NCBI GenBank assembly: GCA_012934845.2
Contig: WNNJ02000528.1
Span: 62,001 to 126,000, forward strand
Direction: 5' to 3'
Source of the DNA: Pomphorhynchus laevis
Lineage: Eukaryota > Acanthocephala > Palaeacanthocephala > Echinorhynchida > Pomphorhynchidae
Length of the DNA stretch: 64,000 nucleotides
Shown one piece after another: positions 45,584 to 59,079 of this stretch; the first letter of the stretch is position 1, and each line of letters opens with the position of its first letter. Under the pieces are notes generated by a model. It was not told where the DNA came from. It saw nothing but the letters and a program-made list of their open reading frames with translations, and searched no databases. The translations under genes were made by a program, and so were the position numbers.

Positions 45584-46114
45584 ATGCAAGCGAATACGGC
45601 TAGTTGCGCAGTCTGTGGCGGATCGTTTCGCCTTAACGCATCAGGTCATCTTCGGGTACACGGACCTGTGAACTTGCGCTGCTCAGGATCAGGACATCTA
45701 CCGACAGCCAGCTCTCACAACGTTATCGCATCAACTGACACAATACCTGAGTTTTTAGAAGCTAACGAGAACACCTCGAAGACATCGTTTCAGTTTGAAA
45801 AGATAGACAGTTCCTGCTGCGAAAATCAAAAGAGATCCTTCGAGCTTCTTCATAGGGTTTGGATGGAACCAGTTAACACGATCAAGCACATTCCTTGGAA
45901 TCTTCGCCGCCGAGTTGCCAATGTTTTTTCCTCTTTAATTCTAGAGGCATTGTGCTCAAATTCATCCAACGATTGGGAGCGTTTGCTGTGCTTTCCGAAG
46001 CTATGCCTACAGACTTCCTCAGGTCGGCACCATGCCGGAGACAACACTAGATCTAATATCAACGCGCTTATAGACAAATTCGAAAATGGAAGAGAGCGTG
46101 ATTGCCTTGACTAA
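45584..46114 (+). pseudogene. LINE F N-terminal zinc-finger segment
   Basis: 176 codons from ATG. CAVCGGSFRLNASGHLRVHG followed by NLRCSGSGHLP is a Cys/His finger with the form common at the N-terminus of RLE-type LINE proteins. The rest (FELLHRVWMEPVNTIKHIPW, LRRRVANVFSSLILEALCSN) looks like the normal spacer before RT. It stops at 46112-46114 inside a 23-bp duplication (46106-46128 copied at 46129-46151). The frame is the same as that of the following long frame, separated only by stops in the duplicated stretch. Confidence 0.65.
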
Positions 46115-46129
46115 TGCTTTTAACACGAC

Positions 46130-49100
46130 TTGACTAATGCTTTTAACACGCTGAACCGGGATTCCTTCGTCAACGCGATCGATAAGAATTTTCCAGAAAT
46201 TAGTCGTTGGACATCATGGTGCTACGGCACTACCTCAAGCCTTCGGTTCGGTAGCCTGAAACCTCTTCAGTCTCGAAGAGGGGTACAACAAGGAGATCCT
46301 CTTGGTCCAGTTCTATTTTGCCTGGCGATTGATCCGATTGTGGTCCAGATATCGGAGATTGAAGGTGTCAGCTTAAATAGGTGGTACCTCGACGACGGAA
46401 TAATCGGCGGTACTCCTATTGCGGTGGGCGAGGCTCTGGCTCGTCTTGCTGCTAATTTTCCTGCGATTGGACTGTCTATTAACTGGAAAAAAACCGAAGT
46501 AATTGGTAGGGAAGACAAGGTCGACTTGATAAAGAACAGATGCCCATGGATCACATTGGTCAACACCACAAAAAACTTTACAATTCTTGGAAGTCCCATC
46601 GGGTCTAAGGAACATTGTTCGGGATACCTTGTCGATGTTGTTCTACCATCCCTGCGTCAAACTCTGGACTCGCTCGAAAATCTCCCTGACCCACAAGTTG
46701 CTTTCATCCTGCTTCGTAGCTGCGCATCCGCTCCACGGGTAAACCATTTAATGCGCACTATAGACCCCGCCTTCGCCGAAGAGTTTTTCCGTTTGTTCGA
46801 CCGCTTGATATTGAAGTGTTTTAGCAATATCACTTCTATTCAACCCGATAAGTGGGCGTGGATGCAAGCTTGCTTACCGCTGAAGATGGGAGGACTGGGC
46901 CTTCGAAGCTGCTTCCAACACTCTCAGGCAGCCTTCCTGTCTAGTGTAGACACTGTCGCTAGCCAATTAAATCTTGACCCTTTAACTTTCCCTGGGTACG
47001 AATTCGTTAAATCTATTATTCCGCAACAGGTAGGCAATCCGCAAACAAATCAACGAGGATTATCTTGTCACATTGACGAAGTGTCGCGCAGCAGGCTATT
47101 GGAGAATGCCGATCGCTTCAATACTGCCCGATTATTGGCAGTTTCATGCCCACACGCGTGTGCTTGGTTACAGGCCGTCCCTAGCAAAGCCACACATATG
47201 AACTTGGCACCAAATGAATTCGTTGTGCTACTACGTCTTTGGTTAGGGTTGTCTCTCTGGAACAGTGATTATCGATGCAGACGCTGCCTTAGGATGGCAG
47301 ACAAATTCGGCTTCCACGCCTTAACATGTCAGTTTGGAGGCCACCCTGGAATTCGACATGATAGCTTGAGGGATACAGTCTTTCAAGCAGCGGTTTCTGC
47401 TGGATTGAGGGTGGCAAAGGAGGTACCCAACCTTATTCGTGGTTTGCGAGAGAGACCGGCGGACATTCTATTTTATAAGGACCCTCCTTTAGCAGTTGAT
47501 TTTGCCGTAACTAACCCTCAACAAAATGCTTATATTTCCATGGCTTCTGAGATCCCTGGCTATGCCGCAAGCAAGTATGCCACCTGTGTCAAGGAAAGGA
47601 AATATAAACGCAAATTAGAGGAGAATGGATACAGTTTTACGGCAGCAGTTGTTGAAACTTACGGAGGATGGAACCCCCAAGGGGAAAAGCTAATTCGTTT
47701 CATTGCTCGTTCTATGTCATGTAGAAACGGTACCCCGTATTGTAGCACAGCGGGTCAGTTATTTCAGCGCTTGTCCGTCGCACTGATGAGAGGAAATGCT
47801 AAAGCGATCCTCAAAAGTCTTGACGAGATGGGCCAACCCTTACTAGAGAAAAGTCTTGGATTTTGTGACGACCCATCTCCGCGACTCTTTTCTTTGAGCA
47901 ACCTTGCACAGCCCGAGGCCCAGTCAGTTGAGATAGTTCATGACTCCAATATTCGGTCAGCTTCCGTCGTCGAAGGCGACCATTCTGAGGTTGACATGCC
48001 TGTCCTGCAACTCATGTCTCCACGACGACCTTCGGCATATCACTCAACATCTAAACAATCAAATAATGCTTCTTTGTCACTTCAGCAATCACCAACAATT
48101 AAGGAGGGGTTGATATCGCTTCAACCGAATATTGATCAACATACCTATGGAACTGCAACATTATCCAGATTAACACTTGCACCATTTTTGAACCTTCCAT
48201 TTGGAAATTCAAATTGTACTGAAATACAACAAAATATTTTTGGCACTATTCAGACAAATCCACATGCAGTTCAAAACCTTCTAAGTAATAATTTGGCTCA
48301 AAGACTTATGAGTAATCCTGCATTGCTTAGTTCAATTAAGCTTAACAATCCACAAATGCAAAGAGTGAGGGAGCAGAACCACGAGGTTTCACAATTCGTT
48401 AACAATCCGGATTTAATGTGTCAAACAATGGAAATGATTCGTATTCCTACAACTATACAGGAAATTACGAGAAACCATGACAGAGCCCTGATTAACCTTG
48501 AGAGATTACCGAGCGGATATAAAGTTCGACAGAGAATTTATCGCGATTTTCAAGAACCAATGCTTAATGTGGCACATGAGCAGTTTGGCGATAACCCTCT
48601 GAATACTTATTCTAGTTCATCTGGTACAGCTAACACTAGTCAAGTAGGAACTGAAAATACAAACCTCCTGCCAAACCCGGTGGCATCTCAGAATACTACA
48701 TTTCAAATCGATTCGTCTAGTTCATATGTATCTAATTCAAACCGTTTAGAGTCGCCTTTGCAATCTACGTCAAGCGAAAACACTAATCGGTATTCTACGA
48801 TGAACCCTCAACAATTATTAGTAGTCGATGCTGAAAATCCTCTCATGTTATTCGACATGTTGCGGGCATCCAGTTTTAACCCAAATATGAATAATTCTCT
48901 TTGCGATCCTGGTACTCTACTTAATCTGCTTAAGATTCTTCTTAATCTGCTGCGTACATATGAATTTATACAGGACGAAGGACAAAGAGAACAAGTACAT
49001 CGTGTAATTCATGAGTTTATGAGTCAGTGGCCAATACCTGAAATTTGTGCTCTATGCACAAATACTCGAGCATTGAGGACGATTGTACAAATTCTAAAGA

Positions 49101-49513
49101 ATCTAATTCGTCTTAGGGACACATCCCCACAAGTATATTCACAGTTGATATCTTCAAATATAAGCGGTCTAGTCGATAATCAAATGAATAGTCAACCTAC
49201 TTCATCTGATGTGGATTCTTTTCGATCACCAAGCAATAGACAAACAGCTTATGCAACAACAGTATTTCAAAATTTACAATACTCAAATCAAGATTATACT
49301 GCTTCGTTGTTTCAACCATTAGATCGTCTTCATCTCCAGCAACATCAGCCGACAAATCAACAACCAAACCAAACTCAAGAACATCTTTATGCATCCGAAC
49401 TTGTACAAATGCAGACATTGGGATTCCATAGCCGTGATACTAATCTGGAAGAGCTTGCTGCATCTATGGGGGACGCAAAAATGGCTGTGGAACGTAATGA
49501 AGATTTTGATTGA
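46130..49513 (+). CDS. Chimeric frame: RLE-type LINE RT fused to ubiquilin C-terminus
   Basis: 1127 sense codons without a stop. Residues 1-10 are RT motif A (TNAFNTLNR); then SRRGVQQGDPLGPVLFCLAI (motif B) and WYLDDG (motif C, Leu for Ala). Near 380-400 is C-x2-C-x9-H-x3-C, then GGHPGIRHDSLRDTVF; RPAD (442-445) and D457 fit a restriction-like endonuclease, followed by GNAKAILKSL. From about residue 690 the protein is ubiquilin: STI1-like NNLAQRLMSNPALLSSIKLN, NNPDLMCQTMEMIRIPTTIQ, then [29 protein letters not shown], a second STI1-like region (about 900-1010), a Gln-rich stretch, and a UBA (about 1085-1127: LVQMQTLGF, LEELAASMGDAKMAVE). The UBL domain is absent. The first in-frame ATG is residue 208 (46751). 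Whether it is expressed is unknown. Confidence 0.85.
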   Translation: MTNAFNTLNRDSFVNAIDKNFPEISRWTSWCYGTTSSLRFGSLKPLQSRRGVQQGDPLGPVLFCLAIDPIVVQISEIEGVSLNRWYLDDGIIGGTPIAVGEALARLAANFPAIGLSINWKKTEVIGREDKVDLIKNRCPWITLVNTTKNFTILGSPIGSKEHCSGYLVDVVLPSLRQTLDSLENLPDPQVAFILLRSCASAPRVNHLMRTIDPAFAEEFFRLFDRLILKCFSNITSIQPDKWAWMQACLPLKMGGLGLRSCFQHSQAAFLSSVDTVASQLNLDPLTFPGYEFVKSIIPQQVGNPQTNQRGLSCHIDEVSRSRLLENADRFNTARLLAVSCPHACAWLQAVPSKATHMNLAPNEFVVLLRLWLGLSLWNSDYRCRRCLRMADKFGFHALTCQFGGHPGIRHDSLRDTVFQAAVSAGLRVAKEVPNLIRGLRERPADILFYKDPPLAVDFAVTNPQQNAYISMASEIPGYAASKYATCVKERKYKRKLEENGYSFTAAVVETYGGWNPQGEKLIRFIARSMSCRNGTPYCSTAGQLFQRLSVALMRGNAKAILKSLDEMGQPLLEKSLGFCDDPSPRLFSLSNLAQPEAQSVEIVHDSNIRSASVVEGDHSEVDMPVLQLMSPRRPSAYHSTSKQSNNASLSLQQSPTIKEGLISLQPNIDQHTYGTATLSRLTLAPFLNLPFGNSNCTEIQQNIFGTIQTNPHAVQNLLSNNLAQRLMSNPALLSSIKLNNPQMQRVREQNHEVSQFVNNPDLMCQTMEMIRIPTTIQEITRNHDRALINLERLPSGYKVRQRIYRDFQEPMLNVAHEQFGDNPLNTYSSSSGTANTSQVGTENTNLLPNPVASQNTTFQIDSSSSYVSNSNRLESPLQSTSSENTNRYSTMNPQQLLVVDAENPLMLFDMLRASSFNPNMNNSLCDPGTLLNLLKILLNLLRTYEFIQDEGQREQVHRVIHEFMSQWPIPEICALCTNTRALRTIVQILKNLIRLRDTSPQVYSQLISSNISGLVDNQMNSQPTSSDVDSFRSPSNRQTAYATTVFQNLQYSNQDYTASLFQPLDRLHLQQHQPTNQQPNQTQEHLYASELVQMQTLGFHSRDTNLEELAASMGDAKMAVERNEDFD

Positions 49514-49534
49514 TTGACTATAGTTTTAATTGAT

Positions 49535-49930
49535 GTTAATTATTATTATTCAATTAGTTAACAAATTTATCCAGAAAGGCTTATTCTTAACAAAACCAAT
49601 ATTAATTATAAAGAAGGTATATATCTAGATATGAACATTAAATTAACATTAACTAAAACTACTATTAATTTATATCGTAAAGATGACATATTTAAATTTA
49701 CAAGAAACATATTTTTGCATGATCATTCATGCATACCATATAATATAAAATATAATACATTAAATAATGAAATTTTAAGAATTGCAACAATATGTAATGA
49801 TATTGGCTTTTTTCAAAATCATTTAAATAATTTAATAGATACATATTTTAAACTAGGTTACTATAAAAATAACATCAAGCAGAAAATAGTAAAATATATA
49901 AATCAACACAATAATACAAAAAATAAATAA
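49535..49930 (+). mobile_element. PLE RT, right part
   Basis: Continues the element interrupted at 45424: YLDMNIKLTLTKTTINLYRK, RKDDIFKFTRNIFLHDHSCI, ILRIATICNDIGFFQNHLNN, LGYYKNNIKQKIVKYINQ. This is the C-terminal part of the RT (final palm strand and thumb). The frame from 49631 to 49930 is open. No GIY-YIG domain follows. Confidence 0.75.
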
Positions 49931-49987
49931 GTGGCACATTTTTATGGATGGATAATAAATAATATACTTTGTATTAGAATAAGATAC

Positions 49988-50280
49988 TAGATAGTTTTGT
50001 TAAATTTACAAGAAACATATTTTTGCATGATCATTCATGCATACAATATAATATAAAATATAATACATTAAATAATGAAATTTCAAGAATTGCAACAATA
50101 TGTAAGGATATTGGTTTTCTACATTTTAAATTCATTTTAAATAAACGAAAGAAAATTTTTAAATACACTTTTTACCTTTATTATATACTACCATAAGAGG
50201 GTAGGAGACCGAACCCACACGACCCCTTAATTATACTAATTTACTTAAAGTGGATTAGCTTATCATGAATTACTTAATTA
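49988..50280 (+). repeat. PLE-derived direct repeat and 3' region
   Basis: 49993-50110 repeats 49688-49805 (TTTACAAGAAACATATTTTT and following) about 305 bp downstream. 50135-50280 repeats 43465-43610. Both fit partial tandem copies of the same PLE. The next 330 bp up to PI4K2 is AT-rich with no feature recognised. Confidence 0.65.
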
Positions 50281-50614
50281 TTTGACCCCAAACAAGCAGT
50301 TTCTCTCTATTGTTATTATTATATTTTACGCAGTTCTAATCTAAAAAGAAAAATTAAGCTAAAAAGAAAAATTTGTTTTATGCAAAGCTGCCTCGAATTG
50401 TATAAGAAGCGCACGATCGACGAGCCGGGCTGCTGTTAAGAAAGTCACATTCGTTGACTGTTGAAATCATTATATGTTTGAACAATTTTCCTCTAAAAAT
50501 CTTTTTTATTATATAATAATAAAAAAATTTTACGCAGTTCTCGGTATTGTCTCTGTTTTTTAGCGATGACGTCTTCTCAGTTTTAAATTATCTTCGATTT
50601 CATTTTTTATTTAG

Positions 50615-53348
<2,734 letters not shown>

Positions 53349-54109
53349 GTAATCTAACAATTTTTGATTCAAATTCTAAATTAAACGCTTTTAAATGCAA
53401 ATTATTTTCGGTAAAAGTTTAATTTTGTTTAATCTGGCAATCATGGAGCTGATTCGTCGCTTTAACAGTTCTATCAGCACGACAATACGGTACTCGCTAG
53501 TTCACATGTTATGTTTTTATCATAAATAATTTTTTAACAGCTGTTTCCGGTTGCATGATTTGGTTGATTACCTTTATTTATTTGCAATTTACTTTAAAGT
53601 TTAATAGCAAAACACTTTTACACCATTTATATTAATATCTAAATAATCAAATTAATATTAATTTATAATATCAATTATAATATTGTAATTTAATAAATTA
53701 CAATATTCAAATAAAACAGTTTAATAATTCAACAAAACTATGTCTTTGATCTTTATATCCTTTGATCTTGCGCAAAGAGACATATCTGGCCGTATATCAG
53801 ATATTCAACGCCTTAATGAAATTTTAACTTTAGGGTAGCAAAATGAACAATCAAAAGTCTATTTTAATTCTTCTGGTCGTGGCACAATATTATCCTCACA
53901 GGTATTGTTCCTATTCTTGATACAGCAGGACGCTACTAATCAATTTTTATTTTAACAAAATCAAATTCATATTTTCGAATACAAATATAAGATAAGATAA
54001 GGAATTTCTTAAATAACTAACAACCACTAAAAAATAACGAAAAGAGACATTAGAAAAAAAAACAAATGCAGTTCAAATAAGACAATTCATAATAGCATTT
54101 AGTCTTCAT

Positions 54110-57015
54110 AATGATGTCACGGCCTCAGGTCCAGCGGGATCTGAGCCCTCCAGCACATCCAACACGCCGCTCTTCGACTGAACCACCCGGGGTCTATCAC
54201 CCCCCGAAGAATCCAATCTAGGCGGACTATGCGCGGTAATCGCGAGATGAGGAGCTTGAGAAACCTTAGTCTTTGCTCTGGAGGACGTCCTCTCGAAAAG
54301 AAGACTAATCCCGAGATAGCCCAAGTACCCCAGAGGCGCACTTGGGTTTTCCCATTCAACGACAGATGCTGAGCCCGTTTCAGGGCCCACCTAGCTTTCT
54401 TCAGGATACGTTTAAGTCTATCCAGGTCAGCTTTCGCCGACCAGTTCACCGTAACAGTGAACCCCAGGTATTTTACTCGACTTGTGAAGGTAGGGAGTGG
54501 TTGATTAGTCAATATAGAAGATAGAGCTGAGAGTGCTAGTCTCTTTAATTTTTTCTTTGTCGCAGGGGTGCCATGAAAGACAACTACCTGCGATTTTGAT
54601 GAATTTAAAATAAGATTGGATAGGGTCAGCTGGTCTGTTAATCTTAAAAAGAAACGGCTGATGTCCGAAGCGACATCTTTGCACCTGCGTCCAGAGAACA
54701 GGGCCGTGGTATCATCAGCGTATACCACTAGATGTTGATCACGTTTAAAATTCTTGAATAGTACAATGGAGGCAGCAAGAAATAAGATAGGAGAAAGTGG
54801 GGATCCTTGGGGCACACCTGTAATAGGGTAGAACTGACACGCATCAGGGTCGTCTTCATAGTAGAACCTCTTGGTAAACAGTAATATCTCCACCCTGTTA
54901 ACAATTCTCGCAGGCAACCCGAGTGACCTGAGAGAGGAGATAACAAAGGGAATGGAAATGCGGTCAAATGCAGCAGAAAAGTCAAGGAAAACAGCCACAG
55001 CTAGTTGATGGCTATTATCCCTACAAAACTGATGCACTTCACCTATTGCTGAATGAACCGAGCGTCCCTTGACAAACCCGTGAAAACTCGGTGGGATCAA
55101 ATTACGCCTACTTAAATGGTCGCGGATTCTACGCGCAAGCGCTTTTTCGTAGATGGAGATGAGGGAGTTTTGAATCGAAATGGGACGCAGATCTTTGGGA
55201 CATGAAACCGGACTATGCTTTGGTAAGAAAATTCTACGACTAATATTGATGCCGGCTACATCGGATGGTGAGGCTAAAAGCATTGTGACGGCCACTTCTC
55301 TTCTTTGATCGGCTGTCAAAAGCTGACAGACTCGAGAAGATAATGGAGCGACGGATTTAGAGGTGCCCGGAAGTGGCCCCCAGGAGTTAAGGATATCTGT
55401 AACAGATAAGTCCCTGCTCCTGAAGTCACCCCAAGGCGGGATTGGTTGGGGAGATTGAGTGGCTCCATAATTATGTAGGGATAGTGACTCCTTCAAAACA
55501 TTATCAAGGCCTATACTACCAATCCAACCCAAAGCTCTATCCTTCCAACAGACAAACTTCTCCTTCTTGAATATCTTCCAGAAGGAAGACTGAGAAGGGT
55601 TAAGGTGAGCGATGTTCGCCTTATCCCTGCTCAGCTGGAACCTATATCTAGTGCTCCAGTATTCATTCGAGATAGCCTGCCTGGCGGAAACAGAGACATT
55701 GGGAAGACGTAGCATTTTAGCCAAAACCTTGAGTTTTGTTGGAGTGGGATTGTAAATATGACCTTTATAGGTAGTCGAAAGAAACGCGGTAGCTTGCGAG
55801 GAGAGGAAGGAATTAAATTCGGTCAAATTCTCATTACCAATTCTGGGGAAGAGTTGGATAGCCGCCTGAAAGAAAGCCACTCTGATGGGATCAAAGTGAA
55901 ACCTCCTTCTAAGCAACGTATCTTCCTCTATCCGCCAACGAATTAGGTCATGAGAGATGGTCTGTTTTTGGCGCGACTGCTCAGTACAGATGGGTTTCAA
56001 CAACCACATCTTATGAAGCAGTAATATGTCGAGGAGAGAATTAGTTGTTGAGCAATGAAAAGTTGGGGACGGTGGTTTGTGAATAAGGTAATCGTTCCTG
56101 GCTCTGCGGAGTGCTGCATTAATCCAACGACCAGTTCTGTCGTTGAAGTCACCGAGTAACATGTCATAGCCACTACCCAAGATACGGTCCAGGAGATCAC
56201 GGTTTTTGTGAATTTCCCCTGGCCTAATATATATTGGCTATGCTGATACGTTTACCATTCTTACAAAGTGAAACAGCTAAACAAGACAGGGCTGGACAAG
56301 AATAGTTTAAAAGAAGGGATGATCTTAAGGAGCATTTAACTAGGGTTAAAAGACCTTGAGATGAAGAGGCGTGAGGAGGGGTTATGTACGGAGTGAAGTG
56401 GGTGTAAATATGCTTGGGGATAAATCGAGTAATGTCCTGGGGGATACGGATAGACCGCGTCTCCTGAAGGACTATAACATCCGCATCTCTACCAGATAGA
56501 AGGCTAAGAGCAGAAGCACCTCCCGAATTCCACTGAAGTATATTCAGTGAAAAAGGCTCTTGACTACTTTGCATTGTGTTACGACAGCTGGAGTGGGATG
56601 CCTACCTCCTAGCAGAAACTAGGAGAGAGAAAGTTGCCCTTCTCACTCCCAGCCCTACCAGGAGAAGACACTTGCCCACCGGCATTATCTTCATCTCCCT
56701 TTGAGGCCAACAACTCCCAGCATATATCATCTTTCTTTGCCAACTTCAAGGAAGCCAACTTTTGTTTAGAAGATGATCTCTTCTTAGAACGGGGGGCTCT
56801 CTTTGAAGAGGTAAGAATCGTCGATGGAGGAGAACGGGACTCCTCGAATTTCGCTATCAGATGGTTCGTTAAGGCTCGAATCTCGTCTTTATATATCTGT
56901 AGTCTTGCGTCAACAATTTTGAAAATGTCGGTGTCCGACATACCATAACCGTTTGAATTGGATAAGCTGGCAGCGGCAAAGTGGGCCGGTTTGACCGGTG
57001 CCCCACAATGCCTTA
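54110..57015 (-). mobile_element. LINE family A, near-intact copy antisense in PI4K2 intron 4
   Basis: ORF1 remnant (56609-57028) lacks the zinc knuckles but keeps MSDTDIFKIVDARLQIYKDE and a Ser/Lys-rich tail. ORF2 starts at 56574 (MQSSQEPFSLNILQWNSGGA, DVIVLQETRS) and after one frame change runs unbroken for 687 codons (56180-54117): LLGDFNDRTGRW, SHDLIRWR (EN); PKDLRPISIQNSLISIYEKA, FHGFVKGRSVHSAIGEVHQF, VFLDFSAAFDRISIPFVISS (motif A), ITGVPQGSPLSPILFLAASI (motif B), LVVYADDTTALF (motif C), VKYLGFTVTVNWSAKADLDR. It ends shortly after RRAACWMCWRAQIPLDLRP. The only obvious break in ORF2 lies near 56180-56230. The 5' end abuts a PLE tail. Confidence 0.88.
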
Positions 57016-57330
57016 ATTTGGAATACAAATATGTTCATCATATGGAATTGTATCAGTAACTGTTAAACTTTGTGCATTTTTATATCATTTAAGGAAAACA
57101 GCTACATTTCGGTTAGTTCAAAGAACAAAATAAAAACAAAAAATACACTGAGCAGCAACGAATATGTATTAAAATCAAAAAATACAATAATAATAGAGTC
57201 CTTTACATACAAAACCATCATGCAATAAATAAGAAAACATAAACAAAACTCAAACAACGTCCGGTCAAAAAATATTCTCCTATCCAATGTCTGGTATCCA
57301 TTTAAAACGGACTGGGGGATCATCACCCTC
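57016..57330 (-). mobile_element. PLE 3' tail, minus strand
   Basis: The reverse complement of 57020-57230 matches 58730-58890, the sequence after a GIY-YIG fragment: GTAATACATACTCGTTTCTT-like start, TTTGTTCTTTGAACTA, AAAAATGCACAAAGTTTAAC, ACTGATACAATTCCA. So this is the 3' UTR of the same element in the opposite orientation. It is sandwiched between two family A copies; part of it was recruited as a false ORF1 start. Confidence 0.65.
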
Positions 57331-57339
57331 CTGCATACA

Positions 57340-58135
57340 CCAATGAACTGCGCTCAGACTGAATTACTCAGGGTATCTAACACACTTGAGAGTTCAGTCA
57401 AGGCAGACTATGGTAGGTAATCTCAAGATGAGGTGCTTGAGAAACCTTAGTATTTGCTTAGGTGGCCGTCCTTTAGAAAATAAGACTAATCCAGAGATTG
57501 CCCTGGTCCACAATAGGCGCGCCCTAACACTCCCTCTTAATGGCAAATGCTGGGCCCGTTTTTGGGCCCATCTAGCTCTCGGAGTCTGCAAAATGGAGGA
57601 GAGAGCTGATATTGTTAGTCTCTAATTTTTTCTTTGTCACCGGAGCGCTATTAAAGACGACCACCTGCAATTTGGAGGAGTTTAGAAGAAGATTGGATGG
57701 GAATAGCTAGTCTTTTAATCTTTAAAAGAAGCGGATGATGTCAGATACTACATCTTTGAATCTGCGTCCAGGAAACAAAGCTGTGTTATTATCAGCGTAT
57801 ACCACTAAATGTTGTTCTCGTTTGAAATGTTTGAAAAGTACAATGAAGGCAGCAAGAAACAAGATAGGAGAAAGAGGGGATACATGGGGCACACCCGTAA
57901 TAGAGTAGAACTGACCCGCATCAGGATCGTCTTCATAGTAAAATCGCTTGGTGTACAGCAGTATCTCCACCCTGTTAACAATTATCGCATGTAACCCAAG
58001 GGACCTGAGAGAAGAGATAAAAAAGGGAATGGAGATGCGGTCAAATGCAGCGGAAAAGTTAAGAAAAACCACCACAGCAAGCGATGTGACTGTGGCTGAT
58101 CTATGTTATCTTGGCAAAACCGATACACTTAACCA
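57340..58135 (-). mobile_element. LINE family A, 3' fragment
   Basis: 57722-58075 encodes VVFLNFSAAFDRISIPFFIS (motif A), ITGVPHVSPLSPILFLAAFI (motif B) and LVVYADNNTALF (motif C, second Asp lost). After a break, 57394-57591 encodes LRGSVRARLLWTRAISGLVL and LRFLKHLILRLPTIVCLD. Changed catalytic positions and frame breaks show an old copy, older than its neighbour at 54110-57015. A third scrap of the same RT region lies at 58305-58395. Confidence 0.8.
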
Positions 58136-58439
58136 ATTGCTGAATGAACCGAGAAAAAATACTGAGTAGAAACGAGTAAAATATGTTAAAAACCAATAAA
58201 ACAAAAGCAATGAGTAATTCACAAGAAATTCATTGCAATCAAATGTGCGGTTTGTAAAAGTCGACATCTTACACATGTAGATGCTAGTTCATGTAGACAT
58301 TTGTTATCAGCGTTTACCACTAGATGTTATTCTCGTTTGAAATGTTTGAGCAATGGAAGCAACAAGCTATAAGATAGGAGAAAGCGGGGAGCCTTAAATG
58401 TAATATTACCGGCTACTCAAAATTTAATAGTAAATTATC

Positions 58440-58890
58440 CGGCGTCTTTAAGCACAAACCAAAAAGGGGCACTCTTTGTGTAGTTTACAGCATCCCTTGC
58501 TCTCATGTGAGAAATTATATGTTGAACAGGCTCGTCGTCATCTACGAGAGAGGTTTCTTGAACACGCAGGCATGTGTGCACACCCAGGAATAGTAAAATG
58601 TTCCGTTGCACAACATGTTAAGAGGACTGGTCCCTGCCTGGATATTGACTCTGCAAAGATTGAGTTGGTTTAACCTAATCTAAACCTCTAAGTCGCTATT
58701 GATTAGGTCCAATAGTGTCCTTATATATTTTTTATATTTTCGATTGTAATACATACTCGTTTCTTCTCAGTGAACTTTTTTGTTTTTATTTTGTTCTTTG
58801 AACTAGCCGATGTGTAGCTGATTTCCTTACATGGTATAAAAATGCACAAAGTTTAACAGCTACTGATACAATTCCAGATGATGAACACAA
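58440..58890 (+). mobile_element. PLE GIY-YIG endonuclease end and 3' UTR
   Basis: Encodes TLCVVYSIPCSH then KLYVEQARRHLRERFLEHAG, HPGIVKCSVAQHVKRTG and CLDIDSAKIELV. The order VYxIPC, LYVxxxxRxLxxRxxEH, AQHVxxTGHxxD is that of the GIY-YIG nuclease at the C-terminus of canonical Penelope-like elements, which nicks the target. The Gly of the YIG-like position is replaced. A stop at about 58672 is followed by the 3' UTR also seen at 57016-57230. No RT is attached. Confidence 0.68.
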
Positions 58891-59079
58891 TTGTTCGATT
58901 TTGCTAAACTAAAATTTTGATTGTCCAGATGTTTTTCATTATTAATATATTTTAAGCTTAATATTAAAACACTTTATTACACTGTAGCGGAATTACAGCG
59001 CTACACTTGCTTCTTACGATTCACACCGTTGACATATTTTGATACCCCGGTATCTGGAATATTCGAATATACACATATA

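Larger units (their letters stand above)
45425..49534 (+). mobile_element. Insertion carrying LINE F fused to ubiquilin
   Basis: A 4.1-kb block inside a PLE. Order: about 160 bp leader; an ORF with a Cys/His N-terminal finger (45584-46114); a 23-bp direct duplication; the 1127-codon chimeric frame (46130-49513); about 20 bp of tail. No poly(A) or clear target-site duplication was found; TTAAT occurs near both ends. RT motifs upstream of motif A are missing, so an internal deletion happened at or before insertion. Confidence 0.78.

Noticed and set aside
46130-46140. ATG start for the chimeric frame at 46130
   Set aside because: The codon is TTG; the frame is open from upstream duplicated sequence and the first in-frame ATG is at 46751.
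53780-53900. Possible extra exon RDISGRISDIQRLNEILTLG
   Set aside because: It contains a stop and would interrupt the conserved PI4K2 junction LPLK/EGSFQ.
57102-57326. 74-codon hydrophobic minus-strand frame
   Set aside because: The DNA matches a PLE 3' UTR found again at 58730-58890, so it is not a membrane protein gene.
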